This document shows, one piece after another, positions 24,783-36,618 of a stretch of DNA of 64,000 nucleotides; position 1 is the stretch's first letter, and each line of letters opens with the position of its first letter. A program made the position numbers and the translations under genes. The stretch is taken from contig QANU01031477.1 in assembly GCA_003254905.1 (NCBI GenBank), positions 764,613 to 828,612 on the forward strand, written 5' to 3'. This DNA comes from Nissolia schottii. Its lineage: Eukaryota > Streptophyta > Magnoliopsida > Fabales > Fabaceae. The notes beneath the pieces are model-generated. The model was not told the DNA's origin. It did not search any database and saw nothing but the letters and a program-made list of their open reading frames with translations.

Positions 24783-27155
24783 AGTAGTGTTTGAATTGTG
24801 AGAATAAGCTTAATGTTAGTCTATTATTGGTTTTCTCGCGGTCGCTCACACTCTAGGCTACATTAGAATACTGCGGTTATGACAAGTAAATCAACAACTT
24901 ATGTAAATGGTATTTTCTTTGAGACTATTTTGTTTGCATGTTTAGCACGCTGGTTGTGAGTTTGTTCTGCAAAAAGGAGTGTGCTGGAATTGATGGTCCA
25001 AGTGGTCATTATGCTGGTCTCTAGTTGTTGTTGCAATGGAAAAAATGTTAAGAATCAAAGATCCAAGCAAGTGAAAACAGATTAACTACAGAAAGTGCTT
25101 CTGCAAAGCAGATTGCCTGTATGATTTTGTTCTTTAATTTGGAAGGTTGCCTTTATTAGAGATCTTGCATAATATTTAGCAAAATTCATAATAGTGTTTA
25201 TTTTAGGTTGTATACTGATAGTATGTCTAATAGGGGCTTTATGTCCCGTTGGTTAGGACTGATATTAGATTCCAACTTGTAGGCTTTGCATCAATATATT
25301 TGTTTTCTCTTATTGTGTAAGTTAGGCTCAGTCATTTGTTCAATGAATTGTTTTTCATGACTGAAAAAAAGGATAAAGTTACATTTCATCTTTAAATAAT
25401 GGGATGAATCGTACTGTTATCTTAAACGTATTTTATCATTGGATAGAACACAATCAATTTTAATACTCTTTGGTTATGCAATGTTTTTTGTTTGAAGTAT
25501 TGATGTCTTTTATATATTGGTTAAACAAAAAGTTCTGACTCTCTGAACTGGTGTAAAAAATGATACAAATAAATTTATTTTAGAGAAAAGAAAAAGGAAG
25601 GGAAGATTTTCTGGAGAGGGGGGATTAGAAAAAGTTTAGGGTGTGAATGTCTATGTGGGGGAGACTTAGATGGAACGTATCATTGCTCTCAAGAGGGGCT
25701 TAGTGCTAATCATGATTAGTACCACACGTGTTCCAACTGGCTTCACTAAAAAAAATTCTTTGCACAGCCCCAGCTTCCTCTTCTTTTTCGTTTTCACTCT
25801 TTTTTTTTATATATTTTATTTCATTAGTCAGCTATCGAAGTGGGATATGTACTAATGATGACGCTAAGTGCCCTATAAAGTCACATGTATTTGAAAATTG
25901 CAATATTTTCCATTTTCAGGGAAAATGAATTAATTGTCATCGGCAATTTCTTTTCTTTCTATAGAGAATTTCATGTATTTATATATACACTTTGTTTGAG
26001 TAACTCAACATTATTTAATAATGGCAGAGTCCGAATAACTTAATTTTATAGTTTCTAATGATTTTTGTTTTTTGACATGTTTAACTGTATAAATGGGAAA
26101 GGATCTTTCAAAAAAGAGGAGTTAGTTATGAGATCCTTATCTTCTGGTCAAAAAAGCGATGCAAGAAAAGAAGATGGGGTGATGTCTGATTAGATTGTTT
26201 GGTTTGATATGGCCCAACCCTTACCAACCCATTAGGCCCAGTTCCAGAGAATTATTAGACCATTTTATGAACTTAACATAATTTTCGGGTTAGTTAGTTA
26301 AGTCTCTTCTTTTGTGAGTTAGTTAACTTTAGTTTTCATTAATTTTTTTTTAATGAAACTAGATGCGGTATCCTCTTGCCATAGGTAACCATGTTAGAGG
26401 ATTTAAGAGCCTATACATGACTTTTCTAACATCGATTATTCTATACTTAGCACTCAAATTCAATATCATTGACGAAAAAGAAGAAGAAGCCTATGTCAAT
26501 CTAACTTACCAAATGTTAGTCTTTCATAATAGTTTATACCGTTGTTTTTTTTGGCCATGTTTTTGAATAAGAAAAAAGCTAATAGGCAAATTGTCATAAA
26601 AACTTTGGCTAATCATTAAATAATGTTTTTTTCAAAAAAAATTAAGAGGTGATTGAAAATAAAATTGGTTCAAAACTATATTTTTTTTATTGACAACGGG
26701 GCATTAAAATGCCCAAACAACAAAGAAACTACAACTCCACTATATGAAAGAATAAGGTACTTGACCTATTGGTTAGAAGAAATAAGAAAAATAAACTAGG
26801 AACAAAATTATAGGAATGAAACTCCTCAGATTTATTGTGACCCTATTTTGCCATAACACAAACTTATGTTAATAATGATTATGTAGATTTTTGTATATTA
26901 AAATTCTTTCTTAGTTAATGTTAATTGTATGCTTCAATTTGTTTTATCAATCCCTACTGACATAATTTGATTGATGATAGCATGAAATTTAAAGGGGCAA
27001 AAGTTGATATCTATAAAGCAAGCACCAAAGTCAATTTGAACCAAAGCTTTCTAAGTAATTATCATCAATTATTTCCTCTTCTCTGTTATCCTCCTTACTA
27101 TTAAATTGGGTACGGTAACTAACCACAATACGGTAACCATTGATTTTCTTTTTTT
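24783..27155. other. Intergenic, no gene recognised
   Basis: AT-rich. A segment at about 24950-25370 ending in a run of A looks like a possible retroposed fragment, but I could not match it to a protein. I see no other structure. Confidence 0.35.
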
Positions 27156-27336
27156 AGTTTAATCTTTATTTATGATAATGTAAAGTTTTTTTTATAGTGT
27201 CAATAAATCAAATTTTGTCATATTAAATTAAATAGTTGACATTATTTTTCACTTTTTCAAAAGTCATATATATCAACATATCTAATTGAATGGTAGTATA
27301 AAAATTGTTACATTGTTAATGGATAGAAATTAAACT
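27156..27336. mobile_element. MITE-like element, copy 3
   Basis: About 180 bp with inverted ends AGTTTAAT and ATTAAACT and subterminal GTAAAGTTTTTTTTATAGTGTCA. It is related to copies 1 and 2 at 3149-3660, most clearly copy 2, and more diverged at its ends. Non-coding. Confidence 0.5.
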
Positions 27337-29300
27337 TTTTTATATATACAAAATGGTTTGCCACTTGCCTCCGATCATGAAAACCACATGATTCATGCTT
27401 TCTTGCAGTTGCCAGATTGTTACAATACAACAAATACAATCACTTTATATATACAAGATTTAAAAATGAAGTAAGGATCAAATATTGGATCGTCATTTTC
27501 AGTCAGTGAAAAACTTGATTTTTGATGGTGATGGCACTAGATGACCATAGCCTAATCGTTACTTTAAATAAATTGAGCAAATGGGTTTCTTACCCTACCT
27601 TGCATATGGGAGGCATAAGAATTCCATTGCCTTATATTTCTTTGATTTCTGAGTCGGAACACATCCATTAGGGACCAATAAAGAAACCCAAAAGTTTCAA
27701 AAGCAGGGGAAATAAAATACCCCACTTTGACTTCGGTGCTTTGTTATACACACATCAACTTTTTTCACACCCTTGATTTTTTGTGATATCATCAATCAGA
27801 TTTATTTTTGATAGGACGCGGAAAAAAAGCCATGATGTTGGTGAGAATAGGCACTTGTCACTAGACGATAACATTTGATGCGAAAATTTCAAATTTGCTT
27901 AGCATGTAACGATAATTATAAGATCAAGAGAAAATCTAAAGGTACCATTTTGATGCTAAGTGACAAGCATCGAGATGTGAAAAATAATGTTATTCATGGT
28001 GAATTATCTGTGTTAAACCATTGTTAACACTCTGTAAGATGGACGTGGACATCGACGATTGGAGCTAGAGGTCCTCAAGCAAAGCAACACTCATTATAGG
28101 ATGCAGATGCAATGTCGTTGCTAGATCCAAAGTGAAGGAAGTGCGTACACGGACCTCTGTTTGGTGACTCATCATCATTTGTATGGAATGGGACCTCTTA
28201 TGAATGCAGATTGTTTTTTGTTGCAAGATATGAAGAGTTATTTTATCTTTGAACATATGTTTCTTCCTAATATTGAGTTAATTTTGTTTGATATACTAAT
28301 AAATTCTTGTACCGCTTTCTACAGGGTTAGCACATAAATTAAAAATCAATGAATAAATATTATTGATATAGTAGTATGAAGTTCATCTTTCGATATTATT
28401 CGTCAAGCTTTTAGATTGGGATGAGTTTACTTGAATTTGAGTGGTAAGTTGGCACGAGGATGGTGGTAACAAATTGTCATGGGTAATACTTACAAAGTTA
28501 CTTTGACACTTAAATTAATCTATGTGTAAAGTAATAAAATAGAAGATAGATTTTTACCTTATTGAACCGTTTACTCTTTTTTAGAAGTTTGTAAAATGAA
28601 CGTTGAGTCAAAATGTATGTCTTTACCTTGAGCTTTTATATTGTTCTAGTCATGATGGGTTTTTAAGACTCATTTATGTTTTGATCCGGCCTCCAAGCTT
28701 TTGAATGATTCGAGCTTGTGACTGATATATGACCCATTTTTTGAATTGACTTAAAAAAATATTTATCTTAGTTATATTTTTAAGTATAATTTTTTTAAGA
28801 GATTTATTTTATAATTACAATGTGATTTACATTGTTTTTTAAAAAGTGATATTTTATATTGTTTTAAAAAAGTCACTTTTTTAAATTATATTTTAACATG
28901 TGTTATTTTTTAAAAAATAATTTTTTTAAAAGCCAATCTAAATGGGCCAATATTTTTTGGCCTGAACTTGGTTACCTAAACCTTTTCATGTGTTGGGCTA
29001 ACCTTTAGCTCTGGATTCATTTATTCGAGCTGTAGGTATCTCCAGTGTAGCCCGTAACAATCCTTTTAATAGGTGCAATGCAATCATTTATATTATTGCA
29101 TTTAATAGTGTAATATTTTTTTATTATTATAATTGTGCGTAGACATTAATGTATAGGATATATATTGTTGAATTATCTCCAAAGTTGTTGCTAGTAGAGT
29201 CACAACGATACAATTCATTATTTTTTTTGTTTTGATCGAACAATTCATTATCTTTATGCATAAGAATACTAGATTATCCATTAAAACAAATCAGAAATCA
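27337..29300. other. Intergenic, no gene recognised
   Basis: AT-rich sequence, including an imperfect T/A-rich inverted region at about 28800-28930. No coding frame with family resemblance. Confidence 0.35.
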
Positions 29301-29311
29301 TCAGCAGGAAA

Positions 29312-29413
29312 TGGGCCATACCCAACTTAATATTTTTGGGCTTTACAAAGCGGCCGTATGTTGACTTGGGCATCCATGTCCACTGTCCACGTTGGCTTTA
29401 GGCCTTTTGGGCC
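29312..29413 (+). promoter_or_regulatory. Site II-type motifs upstream of UFM1
   Basis: TGGGCC at 29312-29317, TGGGCT at 29337-29342 and TGGGCC at 29408-29413 lie 130-235 bp upstream of the UFM1 start. Such site II elements bind TCP factors and are common in promoters of plant housekeeping genes. No TATA box is evident, which fits that class. Function is inferred. Confidence 0.45.
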
Positions 29414-29545
29414 TGGCTCACCTCATTGTGTCGTTTTGAGACTAAACGACATTTGCGTCAGAAAAACGCAAGTATCAGGGACACGGGCGGTGTTGGTAGG
29501 AGCAGCAGATAGCAGAGAGATAGGTGTTAGGAAAACCGGAAAAAA

Positions 29546-31372
29546 ATGGCGGGCGGTGGTGGAAAGGTGTCGTTCAAAGTGACGCTAACCTCCGATCCAA
29601 AGCTTCCCTTCAAAGTGTACTCTCATCTCATCCAATCTTATGCGTTTCTCAATTTCAATTTCAATTTTCTACGACTTCGTTTTTTTTTAAATAAATATTA
29701 ATTTTTGTGAAAATCTTTCAGGTTTAGCGTTCCGGAGGCTGCACCATTTACTGCCGTTCTCAAATTCGCTGCCGAAGAATTCAAAGTCCCTCCCCAGACC
29801 AGCGCTATCATCACCAACGGTAATTCCCTTTACTCCTTTTTCAATTTTTCAGCAGATCAAGCTTTTCTTTTTCTTTTTTTGTTTTTTGTTTTTCGATTTA
29901 GATTGGTGATTTTATTTGATTTTTCTATCTTAGGGTTATTCATATTATATCCAGAGGTCTTTTCTGATTTGAATATCGTTTTTGATTGCATGGTGTATAC
30001 TGAATCCTCAGATGCCTAGGGCAATTCTTTCTGTGTGAATTACTATATTAGATCCTTTGAAATTTGAAGTCCAGATAATATTCTATCCAGATAATATTCT
30101 AACTTTTAATTTTGGAACCTACTTATTAATGCTTTTTTTTTTTTTTAATGTTTTCCTGTGTTATGTCAATTAGAATAGATTGGATTGTTCTATTACATGA
30201 TCTAGCTCTGATGCTGTGCTGATAAATATCACCAAAGTTCACATGGTTCTTGGCTACATATTGAATCATCTGTTTTGTTCACTTAGATCTTAAATTACAC
30301 TTCAAAAGGAATCTCTCCCTTCCAAAAGTTAAAAGTTTTGAATAACAATGTGACAAATTACTTATTTGAACTTTAAAAGCTTGGTTAGCTACTGAATGCT
30401 GATTAGTTGGTGAACCCACCATATGTTGTTAATTTGTCATTTGCTGGCACACTAAAATTTGTAATTGTGTTAATTAAGGAGGAAAAAGAATATGGCAAAC
30501 TTGAGCTACCGGTACAATACTATCATGGATCCTATGAATGCAAAACCACCAAATTTAAGATTACTATTGTGTATGCATACTTGGTGAAGTGAATTTAATA
30601 TTTTTCTTCTTATTGACAGTTAACCTTTTTACTATGCACGCCTATGTTTTTTGTTATAGTACTATGCATCTTAGATTTGCTACATTTCATATTTATTACT
30701 TTGTATGCATGCAGATGGTGTTGGCATAAATCCCCAGCAGAGTGCAGGTATGTCAATACGTTATCATTTATTTCATTAACTTACTGCTGCATGAAGAATC
30801 ATCGTTTTTTCCTATTCAAATCTGGTTTTCCATTACGAACTTTCTATCTCATAAGCTTAATAGTAATTATTTCAAGAAGCAAAAATAATATAATGTCACT
30901 CAAACATTTGAGATTGTGTAATTATGATTAAACTTAATGATATATTTGAAAGGAAAAGCTAACAAATGCCTTAAGGATACTTGGTAAGAAGTTTAAAGTG
31001 TAAGCATTTCATTGAAATAGTAAGTTTTTGAAATTTCCAATGCATTGGAAACACTTTAATCTTTTCATTTGAGACTTATTAACAAGTACGTCAAGGACAA
31101 TTGTTAGCAAAAACCCATATTTGAAAATTGAAATATTATGTTGGGACGGCTTGATTCACACATGGTTCTGAGTTGCAATTATGGTTTCTTATAGAAGGAT
31201 TATATCACGAAGTTGAATAAAACTATATGATATAGGTTGTTTATAGACTTATAGTTGTTAACACACTATATGTTTGATTTCTGCAGGGAATGTCTTCCTT
31301 AAGCATGGAACAGATCTGCGCCTCATCCCGCGTGATAGGGTTGGTGCCTCTTATATCTTACAGGCTGTCTGA
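29546..31372 (+). CDS. UFM1: Ubiquitin-fold modifier 1
   Basis: A small ubiquitin-like protein that is conjugated to targets (UFMylation: UBA5 as E1, UFC1 as E2, UFL1 as E3), best known for ER-bound ribosome quality control. Four exons: 29546-29616, 29722-29819, 30715-30747, 31287-31372, giving 95 residues. Exon 1 ends inside a valine codon and the donor is GTACTC. The protein carries the family blocks [49 protein letters not shown] and [20 protein letters not shown]. The conserved C-terminal glycine is residue 87; the eight residues after it (ASYILQAV) form the pro-peptide that UfSP protease would remove. The human precursor has only two residues there. The start was chosen because the next methionine would lose the first beta strand. 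Exon 3 is only 33 bp. The identification is firm. Confidence 0.96.
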
Positions 31373-32202
31373 GTAGATATTGACCCTTTTCTTTATATAT
31401 GTGGAATGTTGTAGCTTCATAGTAAATACTGAATCCATATAATTAGGATGAAGGGTGTATCTTTAACCCATAAGTATGTTTGAATAATGAAATAAATTGA
31501 CAGTTTTGTAGTTAACTGCGAGAGTTTTGTCAGCTTTTTTTATGCGATTGAATAAAAAAAGAATCGATTTCTGGTATTATTGTAGTATTGCATTAGAATT
31601 ATTCTGCGTTGGAGCCCGTGGTGTTTGAACTTTGAATTTCTTTTGCTGGTTACTCCATCGAGCATAATTGGCTCCTATCATTGTCATGGGGATGGAGCTC
31701 TCCTATTTCAGTTCTCGTTTTTACTTTCTGTCCCCCTCCAATGTGCTTTGTGCAGCCGATCCCCCTTAACTTTGTCTCCTTTCGCCAACAATTTCTGTAC
31801 TAATTTCTTATGGATACAAACTGGCTTTGTAATTAATTTGATCCAAACTCTTTAAACAATTAACGAGGCAAGTTATGGCAAGGTAAAGTACGCAACTGAT
31901 TCACCGAAGTGGTGTGTCCCTTCTCAACTAGTGATTCATTTGAGTTGTTGTGCGTGTACCTTCTTTGGATGAAAAATAGGGTGTAGCAAATTGAATTTAA
32001 TGATTTTCAACTAAATTCTCCAAATCGCTTATTTTGCCTACTATTACGGTGAAAATTTGTGTGTAAGAAAAAATATTGTTGGAATGGTAGATATTTTTTT
32101 TGGCTAGTAGTATTGTATTTACTCGACGTGTACAAATTTGGATCCAAATCATGGTTCCCTTTACCTCCATTACTCTGTTTCATTCCCGTCATCCTCTTAT
32201 TA
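31373..32202. other. UFM1 3' region and intergenic
   Basis: The first 100-200 bases are presumably the UFM1 3' untranslated region (AATAAA-like words near 31489 and 31550). The remainder has no recognisable gene and ends at the Helitron terminus. Confidence 0.4.
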
Positions 32203-32216
32203 TTAGTTTGATAATC

Positions 32217-32229
32217 CGTGCTATGCACG
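32217..32229 (-). repeat. Helitron 3' terminal hairpin
   Basis: CGTGC, a 3-base loop, then GCACG, read on the minus strand. Ten bases further, at 32203-32206, the strand reads CTAA and then T. A hairpin 10-12 bases before CTRR is the diagnostic end of plant Helitrons. Confidence 0.75.
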
Positions 32230-32324
32230 AGATTAAATGAATGTAACATAACGACATAAAATATGAGACGATAAAATATTTGTTATAAATAATGTTAGGC
32301 ATAGTATAATGTAGTACATATACA

Positions 32325-32325
32325 T

Positions 32326-32358
<33 letters not shown>

Positions 32359-32379
32359 TATATACACGCGCGCGCGAAA
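32325..32379. repeat. Compound microsatellite
   Basis: (TACA)n, then (TA)n, then (CG)n in direct succession, located in the 3' part of the Helitron relic. Confidence 0.9.
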
Positions 32380-32498
32380 GACAAACATCTGAAAGTTGTT
32401 TCAATTTTTTAAAAACATATTTGTCAGAACTATAAATATGTGAACAAAATTTAAAACACAATTGAAATAAATTTGACACACCATTAATAGAAACATTT

Positions 32499-34070
32499 TC
32501 AAAAAAAAATTTTGCACACGACATTCATAATACAACCTTTTGTTATTTTGTTGTGATTGTCGAATAAAATCTTTAACTCATCTTTACTTTTTACTCTATA
32601 TAACGCAACATATAATTGACTATGAGTAAAGACTAGTCTTAGTAGATATAGACCAACTGTAGACAATGTTTGGCCTTGAGACATGTTGATCGTCATTGCT
32701 AAGGACACAATTATAGGAAATTGTCTCCTTTAAAATTTGATAGGAAGTGTTTCATTATTTGGAATAAGATTCATTTTCAGAATCAGAACTGTGTCCCAAC
32801 TTTGTTACTTGGAAGAGTAAGACATTCAATGACATGGTTTCCCATTCTTTTAATTTGTAATCTAGTTCCATTGCACAATCCGTTAGATTGATTGATATTC
32901 CTCAACAACATTAGTAGAACTCCTTTTAAAATCAACTTATAAGGAGGGAGCCCTAAACAATTGATAACGTTTAGGATTTCAGGCGTAAAAGCATCAAGTT
33001 TAGCTTCCATGTTTCCTTCTTTAATACATGTTATGTTTCCTTCTTTAATATATATTGAGTCAGAACTTAAATAGACATTTTTATCACCAAGGAGCTTAAA
33101 CATGATGTAATTGTTGACATGAGAAACAATTTTTAAGGTAGGTGCAAGAATAATCATTTCCTTTAAATAACTAATATTTGACTTCTGTGTCATCATCATT
33201 TAAATTCCCAACAATGTTATGTCCAACGTTCAACAACCATTCACTAAATTTCATAATGTTTTCGTTATCAACACCATTTGCACAACCTTTAAGCCTCATG
33301 TTTTTAGACAATTGTAGTACTTTACAAAAAGACGACAAAAATGATGAGTTCACAAATGCTTGAACTATTTCTTTTCTTGAACCTCTTGGTATAACTAGTA
33401 AAATTTGTCAAAAATCTTCACCCAAAACCACTACTTTACTCCCAAATGGCAAATCTGGATTTTAAGATGAAGAAAACCTTAGACCATCTTTCACGCATTT
33501 GTCTAATGCTTTGTAGCAATACTTACTCAACATTGGTGCATCATCCCATGTGATTAATTTTGCCTTTCCCAACAATCTAGTATGAGGACTACCTTGTTTA
33601 ATGCTACAAATTGAGTCCTCATTGACGTTATGGGGAACCTTAAACCTAGAATGAGTTGTTCTACCATTTGGTAACAATAATGAAGCGATGCTGACAAAGC
33701 GTCATATTGAAGCAACATTTAAAACAATATCACCCTTTGACTGTATCGAAGCTGACAAAGTGTTCCACAAATATGTCTTACTTGTACCACCATATCAGAA
33801 TAGAAAAGAGAATCCGCCCTCACTGCCATACACAACTTTCATTATTTCATCATAAGCTGGTTTTTCTCATCTGTAATACTGTTTAAGTAATCAGACAATT
33901 AATTCAATATAGCTTCTTTTTTTTTTATCAAAATTCAACTTCTCCCTGGTTAAAGGGAAAGGCACATAAGAATATTCTTTCAATGACCTTCCATTTGATT
34001 GTAATAACTCCTCTAAATATGAAAGCGTAATATTCTTGATTTCATCATCACTTAAAATCAATTCTGCGTA
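32499..34070 (-). pseudogene. Helitron PIF1-type helicase, decayed
   Basis: Fragments of a PIF1-like SF1B helicase, as carried by plant Helitrons, occur in order on the minus strand. A region ending in YGGTSKTYLWNTL (about 33735-33800) corresponds to a Walker A loop with a substituted glycine. ITWDDAPMLSKYCYKALD (about 33510-33570) is the DExx region. LILAPTLK/NNYIMFKLLGDKNVYLSSDS and NGLCNGTRLQI follow (32860-33170). The C-terminal block has SLAMTINMSQGQTLSTVGLY and QLYVALYRV (32545-32708), where the usual serine of motif VI is tyrosine. Stops and frameshifts split the region into at least four pieces. Before 34070 an intron-like boundary (ATAG acceptor) is suggested. No active enzyme can be made. 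Identity as a Helitron helicase is firm; exact limits are not. Confidence 0.82.
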
Positions 34071-34548
34071 CTATATATAAACTATTAAACATTAATACTT
34101 TGAAATTTTATAAATATAGAATTAATAAAAACAGTACATGAAAAAATGATTGATAATTATAAAATTATCTTGACATTGAAGTACCTGTGGATGGCTTTAC
34201 CCGTACAAATTTTGATTTATCATGACAATAGCAACAATTCTGAAACAACTAATGTCGTTTACCGGGAGGTGTTTCCTAATGTTTGAGAAGAAGACCACAG
34301 GTATTAGTTGTACATTTTTTGTTCTGCAATTGTTCATGAATTCTAGAATCTTCCTTGAATTTCAATGATGTAGCGTCAACCTCCAAATTTGATTGTTTAG
34401 ACTACTTATAAACCCCTTTACTAGGCTGTGTGATGTCTGCCTCATGTAAACTGTTTGATATTTAAAATGGAAACGGGCGGGTGTAGAATCTAGTTTCCAA
34501 ATGAAATATGAAAGCACGCGGTAGAACGAGCGTACTAGCTGCTTTGGA
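34071..34548. other. Sequence between Helitron relic and PPR gene
   Basis: May contain further Helitron-derived sequence at 34071-34330 (a possible splice donor CACAG/GTACTTC on the minus strand near 34184) and, nearer 34549, the leader and promoter of the PPR gene. No clear motif. Confidence 0.3.
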
Positions 34549-36618
34549 ATGGATTTAAACAAAATCCAGTTAGCTCTACGCTGTTGCGGGAGCTTTCAAT
34601 CTATCAAACATGCCAAATCACTTCACTCTTGCATAATAAAACTCGGCCTCCTCAATCACGTTTTCCTCCTAAACAGCATGATCTCTGTTTACGCAAAGTG
34701 CTTTCATTTCGATGACGCGCGGAACCTGTTCGACGAAATGCCTCATAGAACCATTGTCTCTTGGACCACAATGCTCTCTGCATACACCAATTCTGGGAGG
34801 CCCCGCGAGTCTCTTTCACTCTACAATCACATGCTGGAATCCGAAACAGAGCAACCGAATGGGTTCTTGTACTCTGTGGTTCTCAAGGCCTGTGCTCTCG
34901 TGGGAGATGTTGAGCTTGCCAAAGCGGTTCACCGGCGAATATCGCAGGATAAGTTGGAGTTTGACACTGTTCTGATGAATGCACTATTGGACATGTATGT
35001 CAAATGTGGGAGCTTGAGTAATGCGCAGAGAGTTTTCCGTGAAATTCCGCGCAAGAACTCAACTTCATGGAACATCCTCATTCTTGGTCATGCAAAACGA
35101 GGCTTGATGGGTGATGCGCTGAACCTGTTCGATCAAATGCCGGAACCAGATCTTGTTTCGTGGAACAGCATCGTTGCTGGTCTCGTGAATAATGCTAGTC
35201 CCCATGCATTGCAATTTGTTGCTATGATGCACGTGAAGGGCTTTAAGCTAGATGAATTCACATTCCCATGCGCACTCAAAGCCTGCGGTCATCATGGTGA
35301 GTTTACAATTGGGAGACAGATTCATTGTTGTATTATTAAGTCGGGGTTTGAGCCTTGCTGTTACTGTGTGTCGGCGTTGATTGATATGTATTCGAACTGC
35401 AAGTTGTTGGATGAAGCAATGAGGATATTTGATCAATTCTTCAGCAATTCCCTTATTGCTGAAAGCTTGGCTCTTTGGAATTCTATGCTTTCAGGGTATG
35501 TTGCCAATGGAGATTATCCAAAGGCTCTTAGTCTGGTTGCACGTATGCATCGTTTTGGTGCACATTTTGATTCCTATACCTTCAGTATTGCTTTAAAGGT
35601 GTGTATGTACTTCCAGAACTTGAGGTTGGCATCTCAAGTGCATGGTTTGGTCATCACCAGTGGCTATGAGTTAGATTATGTTGTTGGAAGCGTTCTAATT
35701 GATCTATATGCGAACCAGGGCAATATTAACAATGCTTTAAGATTGTTTGGAAGGTTGCTGGATAAAGATGTTGTGGCTTGGTCTAGTTTGATTGTTGCTT
35801 GTGCAAGATTTGGCTTACATACGTTAGCTTTTTCCCTATTTATGGATATGGTTCATCTGGATCTTGAGATTGACCATTTTGTCCTTTCAATAGTTCTGAA
35901 AGTTTCTTCAAGTTTGGCATCACATCGAAGTGGAAAGCAAATTCATGCTTTCTGTCTTAAGAAGGGATATGAATCAGAAAGAGTTATTACAACTGCTCTT
36001 ATTGATATGTACTCAAAATGTGGTGAGATTGAGGAGGCCTTAGCTTTGTTCCGTTGTCTTTCAGAAATAGATACCACGTGTTGGACAGGGGTTATTGTGG
36101 GATGTGCACAAAATGGAAGAGCAGATGTGGCAATTAATCTTTTGCATAAGATGATAGAATCTGGTAAAAAGCCAAACGAAATAACCATTCTAGGTGTTCT
36201 TACAGCTTGTAGACATGCTGGCCTAGTTGAAGAGGCATGGACCATATTTAATTCTATTGAAACAGAGCATGGTTTGATACCATCCCCAGAACATTACAAT
36301 TGTATGGTTGATCTACTCAGTCAAGCAGGACGTTTCAAAGAAGTAGGAAAATTGATTAGTAACATGCCATTTAAGCCTGACAAAATGACATGGTGCTCCT
36401 TGCTTGGTGCCTGTGGAACTCACAAGAACCAATATCTTGCAAATATTGTTGCTGAGCATCTTCTTGCTACCTTTCCAGAAGATGCTTCTGTATATGTAAT
36501 GGTGTCAAATATTTATGCTACTCTTGGAATGTGGGATAGTCTAAGCAAAGTAAGGGAGGCTGTCAAAAAACTAGGTGCAAAAGGAGCTGGAAAAAGCTGG
36601 ATCGAGATCTCATGTTGA
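34549..36618 (+). CDS. PLS-class pentatricopeptide repeat protein (At4g08210 type)
   Basis: A 689-residue, intronless PPR protein. Tandem repeats of about 31-36 residues run from about residue 40 to 640, with typical phrases such as LLNSMISVYAKC, DARNLFDEMPHRTIVSWTTM, ALLDMYVKCGSLSNAQRVF and ALIDMYSKCGEIEEALALF. The C-terminus has an E-type extension (PDKMTWCSLLGACGTHKN, then SNIYATLGMWDSLSKVRE) and ends GKSWIEISC, with no DYW deaminase domain. Sequence and length closely match Arabidopsis At4g08210, as recalled. PPR proteins of this class bind organellar RNA and often help C-to-U editing in plastids or mitochondria; the RNA target is unknown. The first methionine gives no strong transit peptide, so targeting should be tested. 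The frame is intact. A Helitron relic lies about 480 bp upstream. Confidence 0.93.
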   Translation: MDLNKIQLALRCCGSFQSIKHAKSLHSCIIKLGLLNHVFLLNSMISVYAKCFHFDDARNLFDEMPHRTIVSWTTMLSAYTNSGRPRESLSLYNHMLESETEQPNGFLYSVVLKACALVGDVELAKAVHRRISQDKLEFDTVLMNALLDMYVKCGSLSNAQRVFREIPRKNSTSWNILILGHAKRGLMGDALNLFDQMPEPDLVSWNSIVAGLVNNASPHALQFVAMMHVKGFKLDEFTFPCALKACGHHGEFTIGRQIHCCIIKSGFEPCCYCVSALIDMYSNCKLLDEAMRIFDQFFSNSLIAESLALWNSMLSGYVANGDYPKALSLVARMHRFGAHFDSYTFSIALKVCMYFQNLRLASQVHGLVITSGYELDYVVGSVLIDLYANQGNINNALRLFGRLLDKDVVAWSSLIVACARFGLHTLAFSLFMDMVHLDLEIDHFVLSIVLKVSSSLASHRSGKQIHAFCLKKGYESERVITTALIDMYSKCGEIEEALALFRCLSEIDTTCWTGVIVGCAQNGRADVAINLLHKMIESGKKPNEITILGVLTACRHAGLVEEAWTIFNSIETEHGLIPSPEHYNCMVDLLSQAGRFKEVGKLISNMPFKPDKMTWCSLLGACGTHKNQYLANIVAEHLLATFPEDASVYVMVSNIYATLGMWDSLSKVREAVKKLGAKGAGKSWIEISC

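Larger units (their letters stand above)
32203..34070 (-). mobile_element. Helitron relic
   Basis: The minus strand carries the 3' end of a Helitron: a GC hairpin, a short spacer, then CTAA directly followed by host T, as the CTRR rule predicts. Upstream on the same strand (higher coordinates) is a decayed Rep/helicase coding region. The 5' end (TC...) could not be found and the HUH Rep domain is not visible, so the element is probably 5'-truncated or strongly decayed, and its upper limit is approximate. A compound microsatellite lies in its 3' untranslated part. Confidence 0.75.

Noticed and set aside
24950..25370. Possible retroposed gene fragment ending in poly(A)
   Set aside because: No reading frame gives a recognisable protein, and no target duplication could be found.
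34440..34510. GGGCGGGTGTAGAATCTAG near the PPR start as a second Helitron end
   Set aside because: CTAG followed by T fits, but no hairpin precedes it, so the evidence is too weak.
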